64,000 nt of DNA from RUG023 sp900315435. GTDB lineage: Bacteria; Spirochaetota; Spirochaetia; Sphaerochaetales; Sphaerochaetaceae. The notes below the pieces were generated by a model. That model worked only from the letters and a program-made list of their open reading frames with translations. It searched no databases and was not told the DNA's origin. Location of the stretch: contig CADAJJ010000003.1 in NCBI GenBank assembly GCA_902788205.1, positions 1 to 64,000 on the forward strand. Direction: 5' to 3'. The position numbers and the translations under genes were made by a program. Positions 41,777-49,540 of the stretch are shown here, piece after piece (position 1 is the first letter of the stretch; each line of letters starts with the position of its first letter).

Positions 41777-41793
41777 TTTCTGTCCAACCTGTG

Positions 41794-43155
41794 TTACAGG
41801 TTGTAGATATTGATGGTTGCCTTGGGCGGAACAGCGAGAATCTCTTTCAACTCAGGATGCTTGGCAAGCTGGGCGGGAAGGGCTCTTGCTCTGCCCTTGT
41901 TCACGTAGTTCGGATCCTCGAAGGAGTAGTGGAAGTTGGTATGGACGTCGTAGGTGCCCTCCATCAAGGCGTGGGCGTCTTCGGCGATCACCAGCTCCTC
42001 GTCGGTCGGAATGACGAAGATCTTGACCTTGCTGTCTTCTGCGGAGATGCACTCTTCGGCGTTGCGGCAATGGCAGATGTCGTTCTTGTGCTGGTCCAGC
42101 TTGATGCCGAAGAACTCCAGGTTCTTGCAGGCGCCACGGCGGATCTGCTCGCCCATCTCGCCGACACCGGCGGTGAAGACGATGGCGTCAACCCTGCCGA
42201 GCAGGGCGCAGTAGGCGCCGATGTACTTGTTCAGTCTGTGGCACTCCATGTCGACTCCAAGCTGCGCCTTGGCGTTGCCTTCCAAGGCGGCCTTCTGCAC
42301 GTCACGGCGGTCACTCATGCCGCAAATACCAATCAAGCCGCTCTTCTTGTTCAAGGCGGTGTCCATCTCGCTGGCGGTCATGCCGGTCTTGTGCATGATG
42401 TAGGGCATGATGGCCGGGTCCATATCGCCGGAGCGGGTACCCATGACCAGACCCTCAAGCGGGGTCAGGCCCATGCTGGTGTCGATGCAGACGCCATTCT
42501 TGACAGCCGCGACGGAAGCGCCGTTGCCGATGTGGCAGATGATGACGTTGGTGTCCTTGTTCTCCTTGCCGAGCAGGACCGCGGCACGCTTGGCACAGTA
42601 CAGGTGGCTGGTGCCATGGAAACCATAGCGGCGGACGCTGTACTTGGTGTACCACTCATAGGGAAGGGCGTACATGAAGGCTTCCGGCGGCATGGTCTGG
42701 TGGAACGCGGTATCCATGACGATCGCCTGCGGGACGTTGGGGAGAGCCTTGCGGGCGACTTCGATACCCATGATGTTGGCCGGCATGTGAAGCGGCCCGA
42801 GGGGAACCACCTTCTTCAGGTCTTCGATGACCTGGTCGGTGACCAGCGCGGACTTCTTGAAATATTCGCCGCCGTGCAGGACCCTATGGCCGACAGCCCC
42901 GATCTCCTTCAGGTCGGTGATGACGCCGTAGGTCGGATCCTGCAGCATCTTCAAGATCATGTCGATCGCTTCCTTATGGGTTGGAGCGGAGAAGGTCGCA
43001 TCGTACTCTTCCTTGCCCTGAGATTTCTGCTCAATGGTGGAATACTCCTGGCCGATTCTCTCGACAATGCCCACGCAAAGAACGTCTTTCTTCTCCCAGT
43101 CGTACACCTGGTATTTGGCGGAAGAAGATCCGCAGTTCAAACACAGAATAACCAT
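41794..43155 (-). CDS. ackA: Acetate kinase
   Basis: The 453-residue acetokinase makes ATP from acetyl phosphate in fermentation. N-terminal VILCLNCGSSSAKYQVYDW is the phosphate-binding motif, RYGFHGTSHLY lies near 195, and DTSMGLTPLEGLVMGTRSGDMDP (about 225-245) carries the catalytic Asp/Arg region. It is longer than E. coli AckA (400), mostly through a C-terminal extension. The ATG follows AGGAGTTTCAGG. A terminator follows; pta is not in the window. Fits an acetate-producing fermenter that also processes pyruvate from the nearby sugar-acid route. Confidence 0.96.
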   Translation of the reverse strand: MVILCLNCGSSSAKYQVYDWEKKDVLCVGIVERIGQEYSTIEQKSQGKEEYDATFSAPTHKEAIDMILKMLQDPTYGVITDLKEIGAVGHRVLHGGEYFKKSALVTDQVIEDLKKVVPLGPLHMPANIMGIEVARKALPNVPQAIVMDTAFHQTMPPEAFMYALPYEWYTKYSVRRYGFHGTSHLYCAKRAAVLLGKENKDTNVIICHIGNGASVAAVKNGVCIDTSMGLTPLEGLVMGTRSGDMDPAIMPYIMHKTGMTASEMDTALNKKSGLIGICGMSDRRDVQKAALEGNAKAQLGVDMECHRLNKYIGAYCALLGRVDAIVFTAGVGEMGEQIRRGACKNLEFFGIKLDQHKNDICHCRNAEECISAEDSKVKIFVIPTDEELVIAEDAHALMEGTYDVHTNFHYSFEDPNYVNKGRARALPAQLAKHPELKEILAVPPKATINIYNL

Positions 43156-43275
43156 CCTGAAACTCCTATTGATTGTGTGATGATGCCCATGAAATGCACG
43201 GGTTTATTCTAACGAGCATGGCCCGCCGAATCAACGGTTCCGACAGATTCTTCCAGAAACTCCGTTGTATAGGAT

Positions 43276-44274
43276 ATGTGGAGCATTTTCCTTGTCTGTA
43301 TGCTGGTCTCTCTCCCGCTTTCCGCTTCGAGCGTGGAGAACGAGATGGGGGGGAAGCGAAGCCGGTTGGTCCTGGATGGATCATGGCTGCGTGCGACAAT
43401 AGTCTACGACCGGAAAAGCGGGACCGCGACGCTTGACGGGCTTGGCATTGACCTTGGAATGCTATCTTATGGGCCGCACGGGTGGGAAAAGCGGACGAGC
43501 TTTCCCCTGTTCGCATCCTGGGAATTCGTGCTGGGCAATGGAGGCGTACGGGCTTCTGGGCCCTTTCCGGACCCGTCAAGCCCCTCGATGGTGGGAGCTT
43601 TTGTCGTCGGTTCCGGATTCCGGCTGGAAGTGGATGCCTTCGCGTTTGCCCGGAGGAATCAGGCGGAACCTACAGCCATGCTCTTCCGTCCATCGGTGGC
43701 AGACACCCCCGGAGGGGTTCTCGCCCGTCTAGAACTTGCCTCAGGCACTGCCAGCTCGGTCTGGGAACTGGTGGTGACCGAACAGCTCGGCGTGACGGGA
43801 TATGTGGACGGAAACATTGCCCTGGGCAATCTGGCCTTCACTGTCTGCTATGGTCATCCCCAGTGGCCGCTCTCCTACCGGATCCGGCTCAATGGTGGCA
43901 TGGTCAGGGCTGATTTCGAGCGGCATTACGGACCTACACCGCTGTTCCGTGGCAAGACGCGCAATGAGCGCAGACAGTGGAAAGTGTCTTTGTCCGGTCA
44001 GGACTGGAGCCTTGCGATAGGCTCCTCCAAACGGAACAACCTGCGCGCAAGAATCGTGGTGGAGGCAAGCATGCGTGCGTGGGAACTGAAAGCAACCCTT
44101 CAGAAAGGTACTATGAGATCCTGGTCTTTTTCCTGGCGGAACCAGAATCTGCTTCTCGGTTACGGCTCCTCGGGCTTGTTCTGTTCGTTGGTGTGGGAAG
44201 AGGAAAGGTGGCGGTGGAGCTTGGAGTCAAAGGCGGGAAGGCGGATTTCCCTGAAGGTCCGTTATGCGTGGTGA
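43276..44274 (+). CDS. Probable outer-membrane beta-barrel-like protein
   Basis: No named family is recognised. The 332-residue protein has an N-terminal signal peptide (IFLVCMLVSLPLSASS, about 3-20). The rest is a series of alternating hydrophobic/polar strands with turns of glycine and charged residues, for instance WLRATIVYDRKSGTATLDGLG, FRLEVDAFAFARR and LLLGYGSSGLFCSLVWEEERWRWSLE, and it ends in a strand with a terminal aromatic (KVRYAW), all typical of outer-membrane barrels. The start is taken as ATG 43276 (AGGA close upstream). Its last 48 bases overlap the convergent murB gene. Confidence 0.6.
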   Translation: MWSIFLVCMLVSLPLSASSVENEMGGKRSRLVLDGSWLRATIVYDRKSGTATLDGLGIDLGMLSYGPHGWEKRTSFPLFASWEFVLGNGGVRASGPFPDPSSPSMVGAFVVGSGFRLEVDAFAFARRNQAEPTAMLFRPSVADTPGGVLARLELASGTASSVWELVVTEQLGVTGYVDGNIALGNLAFTVCYGHPQWPLSYRIRLNGGMVRADFERHYGPTPLFRGKTRNERRQWKVSLSGQDWSLAIGSSKRNNLRARIVVEASMRAWELKATLQKGTMRSWSFSWRNQNLLLGYGSSGLFCSLVWEEERWRWSLESKAGRRISLKVRYAW

Positions 44275-45186
44275 CGGGCGGCCGAGGAAGTGGACTTCAT
44301 ATGCGAGCTCCACTCCGGTCTGTTGTCTGACCGTGTTCCTGATTTCCTCTCCGAGCAGGTACAGGTCATCACTGGTCGCTTCTCCGGTGTTGACCACGAA
44401 GTTGGCATGGTAGGGGCTGACCATCGCGCCCCCGATCCGCTTGCCTTTCAGACCGCACGCCTCGATCAGCTTCCCTGCCGTTTCTCCTTCAGGATTCTTG
44501 AAGAAGCAACCGCAGGAGGGCCAGTCGAACTGGTGGTTCGCCCTTCGCGTCCGCATGGCTCCTTCCTTGATCGTGCGCAGCGGGGCGGTCTGCTTGGTCG
44601 GGTGGAGCAGGAATCCTGCCTCGTAGATGATGGCGCCATCGATGTGCTTGAAGGGACTTTCCCTGTTTCCGAAATCCTCTGGATACGCCTCGAGTCGTCT
44701 CAGCTCTCCGTTCCGGTCGATCCAGTCGACGTAGTAGAGATGGCTGCTGATCGTGGTGCCGCCTGCCCCGGCGTTGCCGAAGACGGCCCCGCCGACGGTA
44801 CCGGGAATGCCGCCGAGCATTTCCAACCCTGCGAGTCCGGCATCGATGGAAAGGTTGATCGCCTTGTCCAGCTGCATGCCCGCCCTGGCGCAGAAGAGAA
44901 CGCCGTTGATGTGGCAACGGGTCAGATGGGTGGTGATGATCGTCAGGCCGGGGATTCCCCTGTCGCTGATGACGCAGTTGGTCGCCGATCCGATGATGGT
45001 CACCGGCATATGCTGTTCGTCCGCCCAGGCAAGCGCGGCACGGATGTCATGGAAATCCTTGCAATACAAAGCGTAGTCCGCCCTTCCACGGGTATGCATC
45101 GAACTGTGGGGATTCAGGTCGAAATCCTTGAGGAGCAATTCGGTTATGTTGATTTTTTCCCTAGGCGGAAGTACATTGGATTCCAT
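44227..45186 (-). CDS. murB: UDP-N-acetylenolpyruvylglucosamine reductase
   Basis: FAD enzyme of 319 residues that reduces UDP-GlcNAc-enolpyruvate to UDP-MurNAc in cell-wall synthesis. FAD-binding signatures are PVTIIGSATNCVISDRGIPG (about 68-88) and LEMLGGIPGTVGGAVFGNAGAGG (about 120-142); the C-terminal SCGCFFKNPEGETAGKLIEACGLKG (about 228-252) carries the family SxFKNP pattern with the active-site serine position occupied by Cys/Gly-Cys (type II MurB-like). ATG 45186 is right after a TTGCCA-18-TATACT promoter with no ribosome site. Confidence 0.93.
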   Translation of the reverse strand: MESNVLPPREKINITELLLKDFDLNPHSSMHTRGRADYALYCKDFHDIRAALAWADEQHMPVTIIGSATNCVISDRGIPGLTIITTHLTRCHINGVLFCARAGMQLDKAINLSIDAGLAGLEMLGGIPGTVGGAVFGNAGAGGTTISSHLYYVDWIDRNGELRRLEAYPEDFGNRESPFKHIDGAIIYEAGFLLHPTKQTAPLRTIKEGAMRTRRANHQFDWPSCGCFFKNPEGETAGKLIEACGLKGKRIGGAMVSPYHANFVVNTGEATSDDLYLLGEEIRNTVRQQTGVELAYEVHFLGRPSPRITDLQGNPPSRL

Positions 45187-45192
45187 ACGGTG

Positions 45193-45222
45193 AGTATACC
45201 TTGTCGGCTTGAAGGCTGGCAA
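45193..45222 (-). promoter_or_regulatory. Promoter of murB, predicted leaderless
   Basis: Minus strand TTGCCA, 18 bases, TATACT, then six bases to the ATG. Confidence 0.65.
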
Positions 45223-45241
45223 TCGTCGGAAGGAGCAGAGT

Positions 45242-46660
45242 ATGAGTATACGTGTCTATAACACGATGAGCCGAAGTGTGGAAGAATTCGTCCCCCTGAA
45301 AACGGGGTTTGTGGGCATGTATACCTGTGGACCCACCGTCTACAACTATGCACATATCGGCAATCTGAGGACCTTTCTCTTCGAGGACCTGTTGAAGCGC
45401 ATGCTGATGTACAACGGCTACAAGGTCAAGCATGTCATGAACATCACCGATGTCGGCCATCTGACCGGTGACGGAGACGAGGGAGAGGACAAGGTGGAGA
45501 AAATGGCCCACAAGATGCACAAGACATCCTGGGAAATCGCCGACTTCTACACCAAGGCATTCTTCAAGGACTATGACTCGCTGAACATCATCCGGCCGAC
45601 GGTCGTCTGCAAGGCTACCGACCACATCAAGGAGATGATCGCGTTGATCCAACGCTTGGAGGAGAAGGGGCACACCTATATCTCCGGAGGCAACGTCTAC
45701 TTCGACATCTCCTCGATTTCCGACTATGGCAAGCTGGCAAGGCTGAAGCTGGACTCCCTGCAGGACGCCCACCGCGACGATATCTTCCTTGACGGAAACA
45801 AGAAGAACCCGAAGGATTTCGTGCTCTGGTTCACCAACAGCAAGTTCGGCAACCAGGAGATGATGTGGGACTCTCCATGGGGTCGTGGATTTCCTGGCTG
45901 GCATATCGAGTGCTCCGCCATGAGCATGAAATATCTGGGCGAGTCCTTCGACTTCCACTGCGGTGGCATCGACGCCATTCCCGTCCACCACACCAACGAG
46001 ATTGCCCAGAGCGAGGCTGCGACCGGGCACAAATGGGTCAATTACTGGATGCACGGCGAGTTTCTCTTGGACGACAGCGGAAAGATGAGCAAGAGCAATG
46101 GCGAGTTCTTGACGATGAGCGTGCTGGTCGGCAAAGGCTATGATCCGATGGACTATCGCTATTTTTGCCTTGGTGGCCACTACCGCTCCCAGCTGAAGTT
46201 CAGTTGGGAGGCGCTGGACGCAGCCCGCAAGGCGAGACTCGGCATCGTCTCGAAGGTGGGAGAGTTGCTTGCCAAGGGTGCCAGAAGAAGCGCCCTTGCC
46301 AGCGATGAGGCGAAACGGCTGAAGGCGGAATTCACCGAGCACATCAATAACGACCTGAGCAGCCCGCGCGCCCTTGCCGACCTGTTCGCCGTCTTCAAGA
46401 GCGGCCTTGGCGACGATGAGAAATACTCTCTCGTCCTCGATTTCGACCAAGTCCTCGGACTTGAGTTGGACAAGGTGACAGCCAAGCGGGAAGAGGGCGT
46501 CCAGGAACTGGATCCCGAGCTGAAGATGCTGCTCCAGGAACGCGCCGATGCCAAGAAGGCGAAGGATTGGGCCGCCGCGGACCGGATCCGCGCCGCTCTG
46601 AAGGCGAAAGGCTTCGTGGTCAAGGATACTCCTCAGGGACCTGTCCTCGAAAAGAATTGA
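45242..46660 (+). CDS. cysS: Cysteinyl-tRNA synthetase
   Basis: Class-I synthetase of 472 residues. HIGH-type motif is NYAHIGNLRTFLFED near 35, zinc ligands are Cys in YTCGPTVY and in WHIECSAMS with downstream His/Glu (HHTNEIAQSE), and the KMSKS loop is GKMSKSNGEF near 280. The C-terminal anticodon-binding helical domain follows. ATG 45242 has AAGGAG at proper distance. Transcribed divergently from murB, followed 25 bases later by the sigma factor gene. Confidence 0.97.
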   Translation: MSIRVYNTMSRSVEEFVPLKTGFVGMYTCGPTVYNYAHIGNLRTFLFEDLLKRMLMYNGYKVKHVMNITDVGHLTGDGDEGEDKVEKMAHKMHKTSWEIADFYTKAFFKDYDSLNIIRPTVVCKATDHIKEMIALIQRLEEKGHTYISGGNVYFDISSISDYGKLARLKLDSLQDAHRDDIFLDGNKKNPKDFVLWFTNSKFGNQEMMWDSPWGRGFPGWHIECSAMSMKYLGESFDFHCGGIDAIPVHHTNEIAQSEAATGHKWVNYWMHGEFLLDDSGKMSKSNGEFLTMSVLVGKGYDPMDYRYFCLGGHYRSQLKFSWEALDAARKARLGIVSKVGELLAKGARRSALASDEAKRLKAEFTEHINNDLSSPRALADLFAVFKSGLGDDEKYSLVLDFDQVLGLELDKVTAKREEGVQELDPELKMLLQERADAKKAKDWAAADRIRAALKAKGFVVKDTPQGPVLEKN

Positions 46661-46685
46661 TGTTGTAACTTTCTGGAGAGGTCAT

Positions 46686-47216
46686 TTGTTGTCAGGTATG
46701 GAAGTGCAAAGCAACGATGAGCAATGCTTCCGTCAGGTGTACCGAAGTTTTTTCCCCATGTTGCTCCGCGTGGTGTACCACATAACGAACAACGAGGACA
46801 TGGCTGAGGAAATCTGTCAGGAAGCGTTCATCAGGTTTTATGACAAAGCGATGACGTTCCCGAGCGAGGACGACGCCAAGTATTGGTTGATCCGGGTCGC
46901 GAAAAACCTGGCGATCAACCAGGTGAAGCGACGCGCGAGGGAATTGGGAATGGTGGAAAAGCTGAAGAAGCTTCCCCAGACCCCGCAGCAGGACGGTGTC
47001 CAGAAGCTATTGGAGAAAGAGGCCACAGAAGAGGTCCGGAAAGCAATAGCGGATCTGCCGGAGAAATTCCGTTTGGTCATCGTGATGAAGGAATACACCG
47101 ACATGGACTACAAGCAGATTGGTCAGGCGTTGCACATTTCCGTGAGTAATGTGAAGGTGAGGGCCTTCCGGGCAAGGAAAATGCTGGAAGCCGCCCTTCG
47201 CCGGAGCAGGGAGTGA
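46686..47216 (+). CDS. ECF-type RNA polymerase sigma factor
   Basis: Sigma factor of 176 residues with only regions 2 and 4: region 2 is seen as VVYHITNNEDMAEEICQEAFIRFYDK (about 28-53) followed by YWLIRVAKNLAINQVKRR, and region 4 as IADLPEKFRLVIVMKEYTDMDYKQIGQALHISVSNVKVRAFRARKML (about 120-165). GGAGAGG is four bases before TTG 46686, which is preferred over ATG 46698. Its stop overlaps the start of the zinc-finger anti-sigma gene, the usual sigma/anti-sigma arrangement. Confidence 0.93.
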   Translation: MLSGMEVQSNDEQCFRQVYRSFFPMLLRVVYHITNNEDMAEEICQEAFIRFYDKAMTFPSEDDAKYWLIRVAKNLAINQVKRRARELGMVEKLKKLPQTPQQDGVQKLLEKEATEEVRKAIADLPEKFRLVIVMKEYTDMDYKQIGQALHISVSNVKVRAFRARKMLEAALRRSRE

Positions 47217-47752
47217 GCATGTGCGTTGATGACGAGTTACTGAGCGCCTATCTGGACGGAGAGCTTCAGGAGCCTTGGAGAACCCAGGTCGAGCAGCACC
47301 TGCACTATTGCAGTGCCTGCAAGAACCGTTTTGAGCAACTGAAGGCCCTTGACGCGAAGCTTCAGTCCGTGACGCTGAGTGATGACGAGATCAAGCAGAG
47401 ACAGGATCGGGTGTTGGCCTATTTCGAACGAAGCCGCTTTCCCCAACAGAAGAAAGCAGGTCTCTTCCGGAAAAAGGTGCAGGTGCGGCTTGTACCTGCA
47501 TTGCTTTCCAGCGCGGCAGCCTTTGTGATTGTGTTCATCGGAGCCTTCGTGCTCTTCGGAACCAACACGAAACAGACGGAAACGCTGTTGCCCGGCATCG
47601 CCAGTCCGGTGGATAGCGCCAACATCCGCCAGGTATCCGAGGTCAGGCCCCAGTCGTTGGACGCCTATTCGGTCGACCAGATTGTGGATTACCTGGAGCA
47701 GAAGGGCTATGCGGTGGAATTGCATCTGAAGGCGGTCGAACCAATCAGGTAA
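47213..47752 (+). CDS. Membrane-bound anti-sigma factor with zinc-finger domain
   Basis: The 179-residue protein has an N-terminal zf-HC2 domain (about 1-45) with the HxxxCxxC motif HLHYCSACKN, a linker, one transmembrane helix (about 92-116, LLSSAAAFVIVFIGAFVLF) and a periplasmic tail of about 60 residues. It should hold the upstream sigma factor at the membrane until a signal arrives. GTG 47213 or ATG 47219 may be the start; both overlap or abut the sigma stop. A terminator follows at 47781. Confidence 0.9.
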   Translation: MSMCVDDELLSAYLDGELQEPWRTQVEQHLHYCSACKNRFEQLKALDAKLQSVTLSDDEIKQRQDRVLAYFERSRFPQQKKAGLFRKKVQVRLVPALLSSAAAFVIVFIGAFVLFGTNTKQTETLLPGIASPVDSANIRQVSEVRPQSLDAYSVDQIVDYLEQKGYAVELHLKAVEPIR

Positions 47753-47780
47753 GGCCAAAAGCAACCCTCTCTGTTGCATA

Positions 47781-47818
47781 CAAAGCCCCCCAAAGGATGA
47801 TTCCCGGGGGCTTTGTCG
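47781..47818 (+). terminator. Terminator of the sigma/anti-sigma operon
   Basis: CAAAGCCCCC and GGGGGCTTTG form a perfect stem across a 14-base loop; followed by TCGTTTTC. Confidence 0.85.
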
Positions 47819-47834
47819 TTTTCTAGAGGGCTTG

Positions 47835-47999
47835 TCATCGTAGCGTATGGAGCTCGCTGAAAATCTCGTCGGCCTCTTTGCCGCTGAGAACGATGCCGTA
47901 ATCAAACGCGATTTGTTTGATGGCCCTGCTGTCCTTTGCTCCCATCAGTTCTGCCTTCACCTTGCCAATGATCCGGTCGTACAATTCTGTTGCCTGCAT
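47835..47999 (-). CDS. Small helical hypothetical protein, 54 residues
   Basis: No family is recognised. MQATELYDRIIGKVKAELMG and GKEADEIFSELHTLR suggest two or three amphipathic helices. A strong GGAGGTACTCC site immediately precedes the ATG, which supports expression. It lies 44 bases after the rhodanese gene in the same direction and may share its transcript. A longer in-frame version from 48047 would lack a ribosome site. Confidence 0.65.
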   Translation of the reverse strand: MQATELYDRIIGKVKAELMGAKDSRAIKQIAFDYGIVLSGKEADEIFSELHTLR

Positions 48000-48043
48000 G
48001 GAGTACCTCCCTCGACGAGTTGGAAGAAGTATACCATGGTTTG

Positions 48044-48349
48044 TCAATTTTTGGTGATGGGACCTTTCCAGTCCAGGATGCCGCCCATGTTGGAAAGGTC
48101 GGTGTAGCCCAGCTCGTCCAGCTTGGTCATCGCGTCCTCCGCCCGCAGCCCGCTACGGCAGTAGAGCAGGATTCTGGCGTTTTTGTCCGGGAGTTCTTCC
48201 GGTTCTCCCTTGATCGACTCGTTGCGGATATTGATTGCTCCGGGAATGTGTCCTGCCTTGAATTCCTCGGGTGTCCTGACATCGACGAGGACCACATGTT
48301 TCTCCTCGATCATCCGTTTTCCTTCTTCTTGGCTGATATCCCGCATCAT
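48044..48349 (-). CDS. Single-domain rhodanese-like protein
   Basis: Sulfurtransferase-fold protein of 101 residues: VVLVDVRTPEEFKAGHIPGAINI (about 19-41) and the active-site loop LLYCRSGLRAEDA (about 62-74) with the persulfide-forming cysteine. It is cytosolic and of the GlpE/PspE size class; the partner is unknown. AGGAGAG precedes the ATG-ATG start. Confidence 0.92.
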   Translation of the reverse strand: MMRDISQEEGKRMIEEKHVVLVDVRTPEEFKAGHIPGAINIRNESIKGEPEELPDKNARILLYCRSGLRAEDAMTKLDELGYTDLSNMGGILDWKGPITKN

Positions 48350-48418
48350 CGTGTGTTCTCTCCTGTCTGGAAGCTACCAACCGGGATGGATTTGGTCAAT
48401 GCCAGCCGGTTCCTTTTG

Positions 48419-48427
48419 TGCTACTAT
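48419..48427 (+). promoter_or_regulatory. Extended -10 promoter of mtnA, predicted leaderless
   Basis: TGC-TACTAT, seven bases before the ATG at 48435; no ribosome site and no good -35. Confidence 0.45.
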
Positions 48428-48434
48428 TGCTGCT

Positions 48435-49484
48435 ATGAACGACTTTGAAACCGTCTATCTCGATGACAAGACGAGGAAACTGGTCATCCTCGACCAGACC
48501 AGACTGCCCAATGAAATCACCTATCTCTTTCTGAACGACCCCAAGGAAATCTGGGAAGCCATCTATCTGCTCAAGGTGCGCGGCGCGCCGGCCATCGGTG
48601 TCTCTGCCGCCATCGGCCTGTGGGCCATTCTGGCGCGTGAGCGGTATTCCTCCAAGGAGCAGTTCTTCTCCCGCCTCCATCAGATGGTGGAATACCTGGA
48701 CAGCGCCCGCCCCACGGCGGTCAACCTGTCCTGGGCGTTGGAGACGATGGAGCAGGAGGCGTTGGGCCATAGGGATTTTTCGGTCGACGGGATCCTGCAG
48801 GTGCTGCACGACAAGGCGGTGAGGATCCGGGAGGACGACATAGCCATGTGCAAGGCGATCGGGGAACATGCCTTGACACTGGTCAAACCCGGTGACGGCC
48901 TGCTTACCCACTGCAATGCAGGGCGTCTTGCCACCGTCAAGTACGGAACGGCGACGGCGGTCATGTATCTCGGGCAGGAGCGGGGGTATCATTTCCACGT
49001 CTTCTGCGACGAGACCAGACCGCTTTTGCAGGGTGCCAGGCTTACCGCCTTCGAACTGCACCAGGCCGGCATCGACGTCACTTTGGAGTGCGACGGGATG
49101 AGCGCGAGCGCGATGCGCAAAGGGTTGATCCAGGCGGTCTTCGTGGGGGCTGACCGGGTAGCTGCCAACGGTGATTTCGCCAACAAGATCGGAACCAGCA
49201 TGCTGGCTCTGGCAGCGTGGCGCTACCATGTCCCGTTCTACTGCTGCGCCCCTTCAAGCTCGATTGATTTTTCCACCGCCAGCGGGGATGGCATCGTCAT
49301 CGAGGAACGGAAACCGGAGGAGGTGACCGACATGTGGTACCAAGCTCCCATGGCTCCTCGGGGCATCAAGGTCTTCAACCCTGCCTTCGACGTGACCGAC
49401 CATGACTTGGTGACCGGCATCATCACCGAGAAGGGGATTGCGAGATATCCGTATGACCAGAGTCTCAGAAGGATGCTTGGTTGA
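48435..49484 (+). CDS. mtnA: S-methyl-5-thioribose-1-phosphate isomerase
   Basis: Isomerase of 349 residues in methionine salvage (eIF2B-alpha fold). Catalytic cysteine is in LLTHCNAGRLATV (about 155-167) and catalytic aspartate in FVGADRVAANGDFANKIGT (about 235-255). LKVRGAPAIGVSAAIGL near 45 is the ribose-phosphate loop. Some MtnA-like proteins use 5-deoxyribose 1-phosphate instead. Other salvage genes are not nearby. The stop codon is followed by valS after 56 bases. Confidence 0.94.
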   Translation: MNDFETVYLDDKTRKLVILDQTRLPNEITYLFLNDPKEIWEAIYLLKVRGAPAIGVSAAIGLWAILARERYSSKEQFFSRLHQMVEYLDSARPTAVNLSWALETMEQEALGHRDFSVDGILQVLHDKAVRIREDDIAMCKAIGEHALTLVKPGDGLLTHCNAGRLATVKYGTATAVMYLGQERGYHFHVFCDETRPLLQGARLTAFELHQAGIDVTLECDGMSASAMRKGLIQAVFVGADRVAANGDFANKIGTSMLALAAWRYHVPFYCCAPSSSIDFSTASGDGIVIEERKPEEVTDMWYQAPMAPRGIKVFNPAFDVTDHDLVTGIITEKGIARYPYDQSLRRMLG

Positions 49485-49540
49485 ATCATACGGCTGTTTC
49501 CGCTAGTATGGGGGATAAGTTTTTTCCGCAGGAGGATCGC

